The notes below the pieces were generated by a model. It ran no database searches, was not told the origin of the DNA, and saw only the letters and a list, made by a program, of their open reading frames with translations. 64,000 bases of DNA, taken from Delphinus delphis. Taxonomy: Eukaryota; Chordata; Mammalia; Artiodactyla; Delphinidae. Numbering within the stretch: the stretch's first letter is position 1; every line of letters starts with the position of its first letter. Where the stretch lies: positions 11,649,958 through 11,713,957 of the forward strand of contig NC_082694.2 in NCBI RefSeq assembly GCF_949987515.2, given 5' to 3'. The position numbers were made by a program, and so were the translations under genes. Below are positions 1 through 12,081 of this stretch, one piece after another.

Positions 1-1080
1 ACCTTGCTTTTTTTCTGGGGGAGGGAGAGGATAACTTTGTTTCTGGCTCCTGGGTCCCATGATAATCGATGTTCTACACTTAGCCCTCATTTAACATTAT
101 CCACAATTTGTAAACAAGCCTCTGTGTTTTATTGTTAGCCTCTGGTCACTGGAAAAAAATCATCTCCTAGTGAGAACATCCACATGTCATATTTGTGAGT
201 GTCTTATGTTCACAGGTCTTATCTTGTCAAGCAAATTAGAGTTGGAGGTAGCAGGCAGTAAAACTGACCCTCATCACTGATAAAGAAAAGAGAGATTACT
301 AAAATGACCCAAGGACGATCCATTTTATTGGCAGCATTCCTTTGAAGATCTCAGCCCAAACTTCTTAAGGGCGTAAAGAAGGCAATTATAAATTTTATAT
401 GCGATGGATAACATCCAGACATATGATGTGGATAGAGCTGGCATCCATCCTGGGCCAATTTTGAATCTACTGTATTCTCATTTTGCCCTCCCTTGAGAGG
501 GTTTATAATCCTCAGAAGGATTCACTCTATTACATCAAGGAAATATGAATGGGGAAGAAATGAAGCTTCACAAGTTGACTTCTGAATTTGTGATCATCTC
601 AGTTAAGATTCTTTCGGATGCAAGTAGGAGAGACCCATTGCAGACTTGCTCAAGTAAGAAAGGAGAATATATCTTAAGAGAGAGAGAGATGGGTTCTGGA
701 ATCCAGGTCTCATGGGGACCAGGAACTTGGAAGGAGTCTAGAGTAGAGGCAGTTCTGCTCTTGGTTTCTCCTTCCCTTGGGGGTATAGTCTCAGGCTTTG
801 CTTTTCTGGTGTCTGTCCATTCTCCATGCTCCTCTGCATATGTGGCTGCCCTTTGGCTCTGGAGTTTATAATATCTCCATGCTAGCTACTCCCTGAGATG
901 GTGTCTCATAGATTCAGTGCTGAATCCCTGGCTCAGCTGGAGTTGGTGTCCTTCCCAACTCAGACGTGTTTGGTTAGGGAATGGGGTCACAGATCATGAA
1001 CATGCCTGCTGATGCCCCACGTGTATGGGTGGTAAGACAGTTCTCAGATAGTAGCTGAGCAGATGTCTGTTATAGTACAC
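1..1080. other. Intron sequence, no recognised feature
   Basis: I see no exon-like open frame with splice sites and no clear repeat family. A chance 108-codon frame at 545-871 lacks low-level coding features such as flanking splice signals and is not called. Confidence 0.5.
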
Positions 1081-1715
1081 ATGATAGCTTTTAAAATATT
1101 TCCTAACTAATCCTTTCAGGCTGGTGTATAGAAAAGGAGTTGAATTTTTGTGGATGGATCTTATATCCAACGACCTTGTTAAGCTGTCATAACAATTCTG
1201 ATAATCTGTTTGTGGTTCCTTTGCGTTTCCTATGATCATAATCATATTCCCTGTGAAAAGTGATAGCTTGTTTCTTCCTTTACAGTTATTGACATTCATT
1301 TCTTTGTCATATCATTGAAGTGGCCAGAGCTTCCCATGCAATGCAATGGTTAAAGTGGTTGATAACGGGCACCTGTATTTTATTCTTGACTTTAACGGGC
1401 ACGTGCTTGCTTTTTCACCATTAAGGATGTTACTGGTGTGGCTATTCTGCTGATACTCTTTATCATGGTAAGGCAGGTATGTTTTACCCTTAGTTTATGA
1501 AGAGGTTTTTGTGTGTTTGTGTGTGCACTCGTGTTTTTCGTTTGGTTTTAAAATTATGAATGGATCTAAATTGTATGGAATTATTTACATTCCTTTATTT
1601 CACTGAGATAATCACACCTTTTCCTCCTTTAATCTGTTTATGTGGTGAATTTACAATAACATGTTTTCTAATGTTTAATAAATCTTGGGTTTAGGAATAA
1701 ATACAACTTAGTCAT

Positions 1716-1767
<52 letters not shown>
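1716..1767. repeat. (TG)n microsatellite
   Basis: An uninterrupted TG dinucleotide run of about 26 units inside the old antisense L1. Length is likely polymorphic. Confidence 0.97.
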
Positions 1768-1768
<1 letters not shown>

Positions 1769-2714
1769 AATTCACTGTTGATTCTGTCTGCTGATACTCA
1801 TTTAGGATTTTTCCATCTGTGATCATGAGAGAGGCTGTCCTGTGTTATTCCTTCCTAGTTCTGCCCTTGTCTAATTTGGATATCAAAGTTATAACCCCCC
1901 CTTTAAATGACTTGGGGAGGGAGTGTTTCTTCTTTTTCTGTTCTCTCAAAGAGTTTGTATAAAATGGAATGATCTGTTCCTTGCATATTTCATACAAATA
2001 TCAGGTCTCATAGTTCCTTTCATAGACATTTAAAATGATTGGTTCTCTTTCTTTAGTGGTTGTCTTCTATTTCTTCTTGAGTCTGTTTTGGTAATTTATA
2101 TTTGCCTACTAATTTGTCCATTTCTTCTTCTTTTTAAAGTTTATTGGCATAAAGTTCATAATACCCTCTTATCTTTTTATCTCTACAGTATCTGTAGTTA
2201 TGCCCCCTTTGCCACTCCTAATATTGTTTGTTTTCCCCACCCCTTTATCTCTTGATCTGTTTTCTTTTTTTTTTTTCAAATAATAAACTTTTGGTTCTGT
2301 TGTTCCTCTCCAGATTATATCTGGGATTTCCATTTCATTGCTTTTTGTCTTCGTTATTTATTTCCTCCTATTCTCTTTGTGTTTATTTGCTTTTTTGCTC
2401 TTGTTCTATTACCCTAACTTGCATGTTATCTCATTAATTTTTGCCATCTCTCCAATTCTATTATAAACATTTAAATATATAACTTTAGTTATATATTATA
2501 ATTATATTAAATATTATAACTTTAATTATGTATTATAACTTTAATAACATTTAAATTTATAACTTTTTGGTAAATACTGCTTCGGCTGATCAACCATGAT
2601 TTGATATGTAAAAGTTTCTGTTTATCAATTCTAAGGATATGTTAACATCCATCATGACTTATTTGACCCATGAATTAGCTGAGTATGTTTTTTTTAATTT
2701 CCTAATGTCTAGTA

Positions 2715-2978
2715 TTTAAAAGTAATAATAGCCAAACTTTGTTGCATTCTTACTACGTGTCAGGCACCAGTCTTCACATTTTACATTGCTTAACTTATAT
2801 AATCTTCACAACAACCTTACAAAGTAGGACTGTTATGACCCCAATATTACGTATGTGAAAAATGAGGCACAGAGAGTTTAAGCAATTTGCCCAAGATCAC
2901 ACAGATCCTGAGTTAACAGAACCAAGATTCAAACCCAGGCAGTTTGGCTGCAAAGTATAACCACTGTACATACCGCCT
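2715..2978 (-). mobile_element. MIR SINE (antisense)
   Basis: The core 'gaggcacagagagtttaagc' followed by a 'ttgcccaagatcacacag' stretch and 'caaacccaggcagt' matches the complement of the mammalian-wide MIR consensus. The element is ancient and diverged, and interrupts the old L1 around it. Confidence 0.85.
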
Positions 2979-4250
2979 TCTTTTTAGTGACTGTTCTTAT
3001 TTTTGTTGTCATAATAAAAATAATTATTATGTTGGTGTTTTTACTTAATTCCATTGTAGTCAGAGAAGATGGCCAGTGTGATACAGATTTTTTTGAAATT
3101 TATTATCACCTACTTTGTGACCTAGAGCATGGACAGTTTCCATGTGAACTTCAAGATGCATTCTGTAATGAGCTGCAGGGTTTTAAATGTGACCAATAGA
3201 TCAAGCTTATTAGTGGCATTATTCCAATAATCCCTGTTCTTACTGAAGTTTTAGTCTGTCTGATTTATCAGTTATTGAGTGGACTAAAATCTCCCACTGT
3301 TGATGGTAGATCCACCTTCTACAGTATTATTGTCCATTACTTTAGTCCTACGGTTTTTAATCCCATGCATTAGCCATCGTATTTATTATTATATAGAATC
3401 AGGGTTTCTCTAGAACTACCACATTTACCAATTTCTTTGCTCACAATTCCTTCTTGCATCTCTTATTTTCCTTGTTCATGGAGTACTTTCTTCAGAAGAG
3501 TGTGGTTCTGTGGCAGTAAACCTAATTTTTCTTTGTCTGAATGTGTCTTTATTTCATCCTCAGTCTTGAAAGGCTAAGTACTGTTAAGGATAGAATTCAT
3601 GGTTGACAGTTATTTTCTCTCAGCACTTAAAGTTTTTACTATTATTCTTGATTCCCTTGGTGCTGAGGAATCGGTAATTGTCATTTTTCTCTCTGCTCCT
3701 TTTAAGATACTTTATTTTATTTTTGGTGACCTATGGTTTCACTATAATGTATCTAGGTATGATTTGTTTTTTATTTTTCCTATTTGGGGTCATTTGGGAT
3801 TGCTAAATACATGGACTTGTGTCACTTGACAATTTTGAAAATTTTTAAGCCATTGTTATTTTGAAGACTCTCTCTTCATGTTCTTATTTTATCTCCTTCT
3901 TGGTGTAGTAATCTAATATTAGTATCTGTTACCTCTACAGTTTTGATTCTGTTGATTGTTCTCGATCTCTTCTGATTGTCCTTTACTTTCCCTTGCTTTT
4001 TGTGATTTTTTCTTCTGGAGCCCATGAATTTTGGAACTTTGTCTTGGTAGTTCTTTCAGGCCAGAAAGGATCTGTATTTACCTCTGCCGGATGCCTGGAG
4101 ACTTCAGCTCACTTTGAACTAGCTCCTCTGCTTGGAGCTTTCAGGGTGTCCTATGGATTCTGGCCCCAGAGCCGTAGGAATGCAGACCATGGTAAAAATT
4201 CTCAGCAGAGATGTTTCTTCCCCTCCACTCACAGCCAGAGCCGAGACTAG

Positions 4251-5272
4251 CAAATTTCCTCAACATCTTCTTAAGTGAGGGATGGTGTTTTCTCACTTAA
4301 CCCTTTGTAGGCATTGTTTTCCAGAGGACTACATTTATACACATGTCTTTATATAACTTCTTACCCGGCCTCAACACCTGCTCCCCATTTTGGACTCATG
4401 CTCTGAGTTCGGCCTCTGAGTATTTCTCTTTACCACTTTGATATACATCAGAATGATTTTTCAAAAATATTCTATCAAGCATATTTTCAATGGATTCTAC
4501 TGGAGACTTAGTTTTTGTTAAAGACTATCTCATCTGCCATATTGCCAGTGACAGATGTCCCAAGCAAATCTGGCTTCCCCATCTCCATGCTACTTAAACT
4601 GTTTTGGGCCAGTCAGCGTTGATTCCCTGAGGCTCAGCCCACAGGATCCTTCTGGGTCCTCACCTACCTGAGCTCCCAGGATCATTCATCGTGGTTGACC
4701 CCTCCCTCCTGGATGCACCCTTCTCCCAAGCTTTCAGGACACTATACTCTCAGCTTTCTTTCTGCTTTTCTGTCTTCTTAGTCTCCTCTGCCAGTTCTCC
4801 TCTGCCTGCCCTCAGAATGTTGGCATTTTCCGTAACATGAGCCTGGGTCCTCTCTTCCCTGTATAGTTACGCTCTTGATAATTCTGTCCCTTCCACTGGT
4901 TTTGCAGACTTACATAGTGAGGACTCTGTATCTCCATCCCAGACATCTTTTTGCATCTGCAGAATCTTGTATCTTGCCTTCATTTTGGCCAGGCCACTTG
5001 GATGTCTCTCCGATTCTCACATCTAACATTTACAGATATGAACGTTTGATCTTTCCACACAGACATACTCCTCTGCCAAGATGCTCCAACTCGGTAAATA
5101 CCACACCATACACCTGCCATTCATGTGGCCTGGACTTTCTCTTTCTCATGCACGCACCCAACCCTGTTCAACCCCTTCTCCCTCTGACTCCAGGCCACCC
5201 AGGTCTCCCATCTTAACCAACTAGTCCAGCCCCTTCTTTCTTGCCTCCTGTGGGCTGTGATCACTCAGCAGC
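4251..5272. other. Intron sequence, no recognised feature
   Basis: Pyrimidine-rich unique-looking sequence. Open frames such as 4875-5216 are uninterrupted by chance; they have no recognisable domain or splice context. Confidence 0.45.
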
Positions 5273-5595
5273 TAGAGCTGTCTTTTATTTATTTGGCTGC
5301 ATTGGGTCTTCATTTCTGTGCGTGGGCTTTTCTCTACTTGCGGCAAGCGGGGGCTACTCTTCGTTGCAGTGCGTGGGCTTCTCATTGCAGTGGCTTCTCT
5401 TGTTGCAGAGCACAGGCTATAGGCACATGGGCTTCAGTATTTGCGGCACGCGGGCTCAGTAGTTGTGGCACATGGGCTTTGTTGCTCTGTGGCATGTGGC
5501 ATCTTCCCGGACCAGGGCTTGAACCTGTGTCCCCTGCATTGGCAGGCAGATTCTTAACCACTGCGCCATGAGGGAAGTCCTAGAACTGTCTTTTA
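5273..5595 (-). mobile_element. CHR-1-type SINE (antisense) with target-site duplication
   Basis: The body at about 5288-5580 is the complement of the long tRNA-Glu-derived CHR SINE: it runs from 'ttatttggctgcattgggtc' to the complement of the 'ggacttccct' head at 5571-5580. Flanks carry a 15 bp target-site duplication, TAGAGCTGTCTTTTA at 5273-5287 and TAGAACTGTCTTTTA at 5581-5595, differing at one base. The tRNA-like head is fossil and not a tRNA gene. Confidence 0.93.
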
Positions 5596-5981
5596 AAATC
5601 ACAAGTCATCTTACTCCAAAGATTAAAATTATCTTATGACTTTGCACCTTAACTAACATAAAATGAATCCCCCAAATGCCTTTTGAGGTCCCAAGTCACT
5701 TGATGCCTGTTTCCAGCCTTACCTTTGGGCTGCTCTTCTGACTCACCACCTCCAACCCAGCCTTCTTTCCAGTCCTGAACATTCTGTGCTCCTTCTTGGC
5801 CACAGTGTGTTTGCACACGCTGTTCTCTCATCTGAATCACGCTGTCTCCATCTCTCTTCTTTACAGTTCCAAGTTAAGCCCTGAAAACTTTCTCTGGCAT
5901 CTGGATTAGAAGAGGTCTTTCTTGTTTATTCTTTCCTCATGGAGCTCAGATCTTGTCTTTTCTGCACTTACCACAGATGTT

Positions 5982-6224
5982 TAAATTACCTGTTTTTTTA
6001 TTTGTTTGTTTGTTTTTGTGGTACGCGGGCCTCTCACTGTTGTGGCCTCTCCCGTTGCGGAGCACAGGCTCCGGACGCGCAGGCTCAGCGGCCATGGCTC
6101 ACAGGCCCAGCCGCTCCGCGGCATGTGGGATCTTCCTGGACCAGGGCACGAACCCGTGTCCCCTGCATCGGCAGGCGGACTCTCAACCACTGTGCCACCA
6201 GGGAAGCCCTAAATTACCTGTTTT
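5982..6224 (-). mobile_element. CHR-2-type SINE (antisense) with target-site duplication
   Basis: The body at about 5997-6209 is the complement of the short GC-rich CHR SINE: T-rich tail, 'ggtacgcgggcctctcactg', then the tRNA-like head ending 'ccaccagggaagccc'. The 15 bp duplication TAAATTACCTGTTTT is exact at 5982-5996 and 6210-6224. Open frames across it on both strands are read-through of the SINE, not genes. Confidence 0.95.
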
Positions 6225-7450
6225 ATTTGTCTACCTGACCAATGCCTGTCTCTCTCCTGAGGACAGGACCGTGTCTGTGGTTCGCAGTGTGTGGCATAGT
6301 GCCTGCAACGCGAGACCCTCAGTGTACATTTGGTTATGAGACCCACGAAAGAATTCCCTCCCACCCGCTCCCCCCAGTTCATAAGCCCTGAGAGTGCAGG
6401 GTCACCCCAAAACACACAGGACAGGGCGGGACAACTTGTCATCACCTCCATCAGAACATCCATCATCAGCTGGGCTCTCAGAAGACCCCACCCCAATCAC
6501 GGCTGTCACAGGAAAGGGTGCAGTGAGTCTCTCACACACCAACTGCCCATATATGTGGGTTTTCCCCATTCAGGGTGGCAGAGAAACATCGATGTAAAAT
6601 TAATGCAACCCTAAGACCCAGTCCCTCCTGGCTGGTCTATTTTCCATTGACCCTCCTTTAACCAATAAGATAAGATTGATTTTGTCTTTTTCTTCTTCAA
6701 ATTAACAAAATTTACCCTCAATTTGTTTGCGGGGGGCGGGGGGGAAGAAAGCCTGTTTCTAATTTTTTCTGATACATTTATTAAACATAATCATATAGTA
6801 AAAAAAATCAGAGATGTTAAAAACAGCAGGAACATATTAAACTTCCAGTGTACAAAGTTTTGAATCATAAAATACGTTTCATGGGGCCCTCACTGAAATG
6901 GGACACAACCTTAATGACATTCACAATTACTCGCTAAGAGGCCCGATGTAACCCAGAAGGCAGGGCTAGAGTAACACATCTAACTAGTGTGCTCTTTCCT
7001 CCCAGATCCTGGCCTGCATGTCCCCCGTGGATGCTGTTGGCTTGGGGAGCACGGAGTTTAGAGTTCCCTCTGTCTAGTCCACATTTCTTTTTTTTTTATT
7101 CAGAGTGAAGTAAGCTGATGGAAAATATTATTCACTTTTTGGGGGATGAAATCTTTCTTCCCTCACTCCCCTCTTTTTTCTCATCTCCCCAGCCCCCAGC
7201 CTGAAATGTATAAGCAAAGGCCCCCACTGAGGAGTCCAAAGTGGAAGAGAAGAAAAATCATGGAAACAACCATTTCATTTTGTAATGAAAACCCAAGGTG
7301 CTAGGGAGTGCCTTGAGAGGATGGCTGAGAGAAGGATTTCCTAAGACTCCAAAGGATTTATTCACATTGGAGAAGCAGTTCACATTGATTTATCTCTGGT
7401 GGAGAGCAAGCAAGATTTGAGATAACACTGCACACACACAGACACACAGA
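6225..7450. other. Intron sequence, no recognised feature
   Basis: No exon signature and no repeat family that I recognise. There is a G run at 6730-6744 and a short T run at 7088-7097. Confidence 0.45.
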
Positions 7451-7454
7451 CACA

Positions 7455-7821
7455 CTGCTCAGGCTGCCAAAACAAAGTACCTCAGGCCGAATGGCTTGAA
7501 CAACAGAAATTTATTTTCTCACAATTCTGGAGGCTAGACGTCCGAATCAAGGCATTGGCGGGTTGGTTTCTCCTGAGACCTCTCTGCTTGGCCTGTAGAT
7601 GGCCGTCTTCTCTTCCGTGTGTCCTCACACAGTCTTCCCTCTGTGTGCCTAATGTCCTCTTCTTACAAGGACAGCAGTCATTGTGGATTAGGACACACTC
7701 CAATGACTTCATTTAACCTTAATTACATTTTCACAGGTCTTGTCTCCAAATACAGTCACATCTGAGGTCCTGAAGGTTAGGACGTCAACATAGGAATTTG
7801 GGGGGACACAATTCAGCCCAC

Positions 7822-7824
<3 letters not shown>
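7455..7824 (-). mobile_element. Solo LTR of an MLT1A/MST-like MaLR element (antisense)
   Basis: Read on the minus strand it starts near 7824 with TGTTGTGGGCTGAATTGTGT and a run of C. It continues through an 'atttggagacaagacctgtg' stretch and ends near 7455 with the 'gaacctaa...gcagcctgagca' type end. This is the layout of ancient ERVL-MaLR LTRs of about 370 bp. No internal retroviral region follows, so it is a solo LTR. Family name is from memory of the consensus and subfamily is uncertain. Confidence 0.8.

Positions 7825-7866
<42 letters not shown>
7822..7866. repeat. (AC)n microsatellite
   Basis: About 22 AC units directly abutting the LTR border at 7824. Confidence 0.97.
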
Positions 7867-7868
<2 letters not shown>

Positions 7869-7869
7869 C

Positions 7870-9735
7870 ACACTCATGCACACACTCTCTGTCATATCCT
7901 TACAGGCCTCCCCAGAGTAAATCTTTAGTTTTAACTTGAGATACACTGGAGGCCAAAGTTTCCGGCCTGCTATGGGGCGATTCCCCACATGACAGGCAGG
8001 GTGAGAACCCAGTCCACTCCCCCACGAGGCTTCAACCACACATGCATCAGGAGCTCTCGGCGTGGACACAGGAGCCGAGAGCCATGTGTGATGCGCGGTC
8101 CTCCTGCCGAATGGGCCTCTTTGGCTCCCCAGTTAAAGCTGAGACAATCGTGAGGCTGGAAACAGAATCCTAAGAGGGAGTGAGGGAGGCCTGTGGCTGG
8201 AAGATGGAGGAGAAATGCCCCGGGCAGGGGTAGGAGGAGAGAACAGGAAGTACAGCCCTGGCCATTTTCCTAGAGTACTTCAGACTCTTCTAGAAAGCAC
8301 CACGGAAGGAGCAGTTTCCTTGGCATCCTAGGCACTGAGGAGGCCCTCCTCCTCCTGGGCAGAAGCAGGTCTCACAGGTGTTGGCTCTGGGAGAGACGTG
8401 CTTTGGGAGGGAGACAGTGTGAAGCTGATGCTGTCGCGATGCCCTGAACCGTGGTTCCTGGCCTTCCCCTCGGCGCTGACGGGTCTTCTCCATCTATGGC
8501 AAGAAGAGACTGAGTGCAAATTCCTCATCTGGGATGGGCCTACCTGGGCCTTGGAGGCAGGCTCCAGGGAGGTGCCGGCTTGGAGGAGGCGAGGGCAGCA
8601 GCTTTGGCTCCAGGGAGGTGAGCGAGCGTTGACGGAGATGGCGGGGCCCTTGCCTGGGCTTTTCTACTCTGAATCTGGGGCCACAGCCCCTGTGTGTGCC
8701 GTGAACCCAAGTACGGGGGCCACTGTCGCCAGAACTTGGCTCTTCTCCCGGCTCCGGGGACCCCGTCAGGTGTCAAGTCTGTGACGAAGTGCTGCCTCTC
8801 CTACTGGGCTCACGTGGCCACTGCAGGGGGCCGCTCTCTGCTGTCATCTCGGGCACCTCCTCAGTGTCCCTCCAAGTGCCGAGTCATTGTCCCCTGTGTC
8901 CTTCCCCCTCCACCCACCCCCAGGACAGCTGCTTGTCGCTGGGCCAGAAGGCTCCTTTCTTCCCCCCAACCTGTAAGGTCAGGCGGGCTGCGGCAGGGCT
9001 GATTCGAGGGTCCCTGTACCCTCTGGGGGAGCTTGAGTCACCCCTTGTTTGAGCCCCACCAGGAAAGTCAGGGACACTGACCGTTCAGACGACACCACTC
9101 AGCGTCCAGGCCGGGAAACTGAGGCAAGGTTTACGTTAACCGTTTGGCGGCCCTTCTTCTCGAAGCTGCAGCTGTGTTATCCTTAACTGTGTTCCATCGA
9201 CTTTCAGCAACACCATACAGGAGGGCAGGTCCACGTATGAACGGATCTACCCTGTCTCAAAGTCAGCCTCATCCACCCCCAGAGGTTTCAGCCGGGATCA
9301 CCTGCGGCCTCGGGTAGCAGTTTCCCTGGGCCTCTGCTGCCCCCTGTCCCTGCCCCCCACCTCGTGCCAGCCCTGCTGCTACTTGATGCCCAGCTTGGAC
9401 ACTGAGATCCTGGCCCTTCTCTGCCCAGCCATGGGCTCTGTGTCCTGTTCTGTCCCCATGGCCTTTGACCTTCGTGATCTCTATCAGAGCATGAGCAGCC
9501 TTGCCCCTCTGTCCACACAGGCTCCTGGGCTTTGCAGCTCCTGCCAGGATGGGGCTGGCAGAGGGATCCCGTATCTTTGTCTTCTGGTTTGTCTCTTCAC
9601 CTCCCCGTCCACTTCCATGTCCCTCTGTCCAGACGCCTGTCTGCTTTATAGAGAAGAGCACAGGTGGGCAGCGGAGTTGGGTGGCTCGGGGTTCCAACCC
9701 CGTTTCACCACCTACCCACGTTATTTCCCCCAGTT
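7870..9735. other. GC-rich intron sequence, no recognised feature
   Basis: This is more GC-rich than its surroundings, with several chance open frames on both strands (for example 8398-8784 and 9269-9862 minus). None has a recognisable domain, and the frames overlap each other in opposite directions, as expected when GC content suppresses stop codons. I see no exon of ACOXL here. Confidence 0.5.
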
Positions 9736-9739
9736 GGTT

Positions 9740-10140
9740 GCAGATACTATATTGTGCCCGTATGGTGTGCCAGGTCTCATCTCCATGCTGGGGAAGCAGT
9801 GGTGAATGGGGCAAAGTCCGTGCCCTCACGGAGTGTACAGTCCACAAGGGGCAAACAGGCAATAAATATATTTTTAAGGAGTAGATTCTAGCATTCCTGT
9901 TATATAATTATAATCGAATGAAAAGCTATGATGGAAAATAGATTGCAGTGAGGAGACAGGGAGTGATGGTGGAGGGTGAGGGAGCTGTTTCAGACAGAAG
10001 GACCAGAGACAGCCTCCCTGTGGTCCAGACGGGCGTGGGGCGAGGGAGACAGCCACCCGGCGATCTGGGGAGAGTGTTCCAGACAGAGGGATCAGCGTTG
10101 CAAAACCTCAGGGAAGGCTGGAGCGGAGTGGGAAAACCTC
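9740..10140 (+). mobile_element. L2 LINE 3' fragment
   Basis: The phrase 'gtgtgccaggtctcatctcc', then 'gtgccctcacggagtgtaca', then 'caggcaataaata' matches the well known L2 3' region. The following 'gagtgttccagacagaggga' fits the L2 3' end seen elsewhere. Strongly diverged, borders approximate. Confidence 0.7.
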
Positions 10141-10836
10141 AGGGACCCACAGCTTCCTCATCCCTGAAACCAGGATGCCGAGATGCTGTTGTGAAGGGTG
10201 GAAAAGATAGCTCCTGTGTAACACAGAACATAAAATCAGTCCTCAGCAATGGCCTTCACGGCTGTCCTTTCTCTCAGCTCATCCTGTGGTGCTGGTTTGT
10301 AAAGCCTTGTGAAGGTGCTGAGTGATGACCTGACATTGCAGGTGTCTCCGACCTCAGAACCCAGGACTGTCCCTCAATTTGCCACCCATACTTGCTGTGG
10401 GCAACTACGAGGTCAGCGTTCCTCCTCCTTCCCCAAATCCAGCCCTCTTACTTTCCTCTGGCTTCCTCCCCTGTTTCTGGCTTTCCTCACCCCCGACTCC
10501 CTCCTCAGTCTCCTCTGACTATTTCTCCTATGCTGTCATATCTCTCCTCCCTCTGGAACACTCCATGGCTCCCTTTGCCCAGATCTGCTCTGTTGATTTC
10601 TGGGGCTCTCCCCACCTGCATCCCTGCAACATCTACCTCCATCCTTTTGATCCCCCATTCCCGACCAGCATTTTTCTCGGGGTCTTTCTTTCTCAGGCAT
10701 CCTTTTATTTCCCACATCATGAGATTATGGATGACTTTTTCTTCTCTTTTCCTTTTTTCTGGTGGGTTTGTTTTTTATAGCACTTATATATTGCTTTTAG
10801 GAATTCATTTTAAAAGTTCTTTTTTAATTAGAAAGT
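10141..10836. other. Intron sequence, pyrimidine-rich, no recognised feature
   Basis: C/T-rich + strand keeps frames open for long stretches (10392-11060) without any domain. No splice-bounded exon was recognised. Confidence 0.45.
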
Positions 10837-10837
10837 G

Positions 10838-10838
<1 letters not shown>

Positions 10839-10882
<44 letters not shown>
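10839..10882. repeat. (CA)n microsatellite
   Basis: About 22 uninterrupted CA units. Confidence 0.97.
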
Positions 10883-10886
<4 letters not shown>

Positions 10887-11506
10887 TTATACTCGTTTGT
10901 CCCCAAAGAGTTAGGGGCTCCACATTCAGAATTTAACTTCCTCAGGAAGATGAAAGCAAGTCCCCAGTCAGAAACTTCTCGACGTGGCGTGTCTTTCCCT
11001 AAACTGTCAGACACATTCATGCAGTACAAGGATGACCATGACTTTTTTGAACCTAATTAGTTTCTAAATGGGTCACCTCAGCTATGCCAAGGATTTAGAC
11101 TTTTATGAGGATGGGCCTCTCCAGCCTGTTCTAAGGAAATTAGATCATAACTCTGCCCTTGGTAGTTTCAGGAGATTGGAGGCGATGTGTTGGCCTTGGC
11201 CACTGCCTCGCAAGCGGTTGGCCTTTCTGCTGCTTCATTTTTGTTGCCTGCAAGCTCTGTGAGGGCCGTGAGCCTTGATACCTGGGGTCTGACAGGGCCC
11301 TGGAGAGTCTGGAATCATCAGGATAACAGTCACACGGTTTTACTAAATTTTTAAATGAGGAGGGATGTTCAAAGCTGAGTTTCATCATCTAGAAGAGAAA
11401 TAACTTATTTTCCACATGAAGAACTAACACAGGAACATAAAGCATCTTTACTTTCACAGGATTCCAGTGCCTGTTCTGTGAGAGATGGTGGGATTCCAGT
11501 GCTGAT
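10883..11506. other. Intron sequence, no recognised feature
   Basis: No repeat family, exon or RNA gene recognised between the CA repeat and the L1 target site. Confidence 0.45.
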
Positions 11507-12081
11507 TCTGCTGCTTTTTTTTTTTTAAACAACTTTATTGGAGTATAATTGCTTTACGATGGTGTGTTAGTTTCTGCTTTATAACAAAGTGAATCAGTTA
11601 TACATATACATACATCTCCATATCTCTGCCCTCCTGTGTCTCCCTCCCTTGCACCCTCCCTATCCCACCCCTCTAGGTGGTTACAAAGCACCGAGCTGAT
11701 CTCCCTGTGCTATGCGGCTGCTTCCCACTAGCTGTCTATTTTACATGTGGTAGTGTATATAAGTCCATGCCACTCTGTCACTTTGTCCCAGCTTACCCAT
11801 CCCCCCGCCGTGTCCTCAAGTCCATTCTCTACATCTGCATCTTTATTCCCGTCTTGCCCCTAGGTTCTACATGACCATTTTTTTTTTTTTTTTAGATTCC
11901 ATATATATATGTGTTAGCATATGGTATTTGTTTTTCTCTTTCTGACTTCACTCTGTATGACAGACTCTAGGTCCATCCACCTCACTACAAATAACTCAAT
12001 TTCGTTTCTTTTTATGGCTGTGTAATATTCCATTGCATATATGTGCCACATCTTCTTTATCCATTCATCTGTCGTGGACAC

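Larger units (their letters stand above)
1080..4250 (-). mobile_element. Old, degraded L1 LINE (antisense)
   Basis: The + strand reads like the complement of an L1 ORF2 in many patches. Examples are the 'caccattaaggatgtta' stretch near 1418 (reverse-transcriptase region) and the 'aaaatctcccactgttgatgg' type stretch near 3288 (endonuclease side). The order of patches runs from ORF2 C-terminal side at low coordinates towards its N-terminal side at high coordinates, as expected for a minus-strand copy. No open frame of useful length survives. It is interrupted by a TG microsatellite and a MIR element, so it is older than, or contemporaneous with, those insertions. Borders are approximate. Confidence 0.6.

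Noticed and set aside
7455..7824. A possible complete endogenous retrovirus
   Set aside because: Only one LTR-like unit is present with no internal gag or pol sequence next to it; it is a solo LTR of a MaLR element.
9269..9862. 197-codon open frame on the minus strand
   Set aside because: GC-rich intron sequence overlapping equally long frames on the other strand and an L2 fragment; no domain and no splice context.
10392..11060. 222-codon open frame on the + strand
   Set aside because: Runs through pyrimidine-rich sequence and a CA microsatellite (His-Thr run); not a gene.
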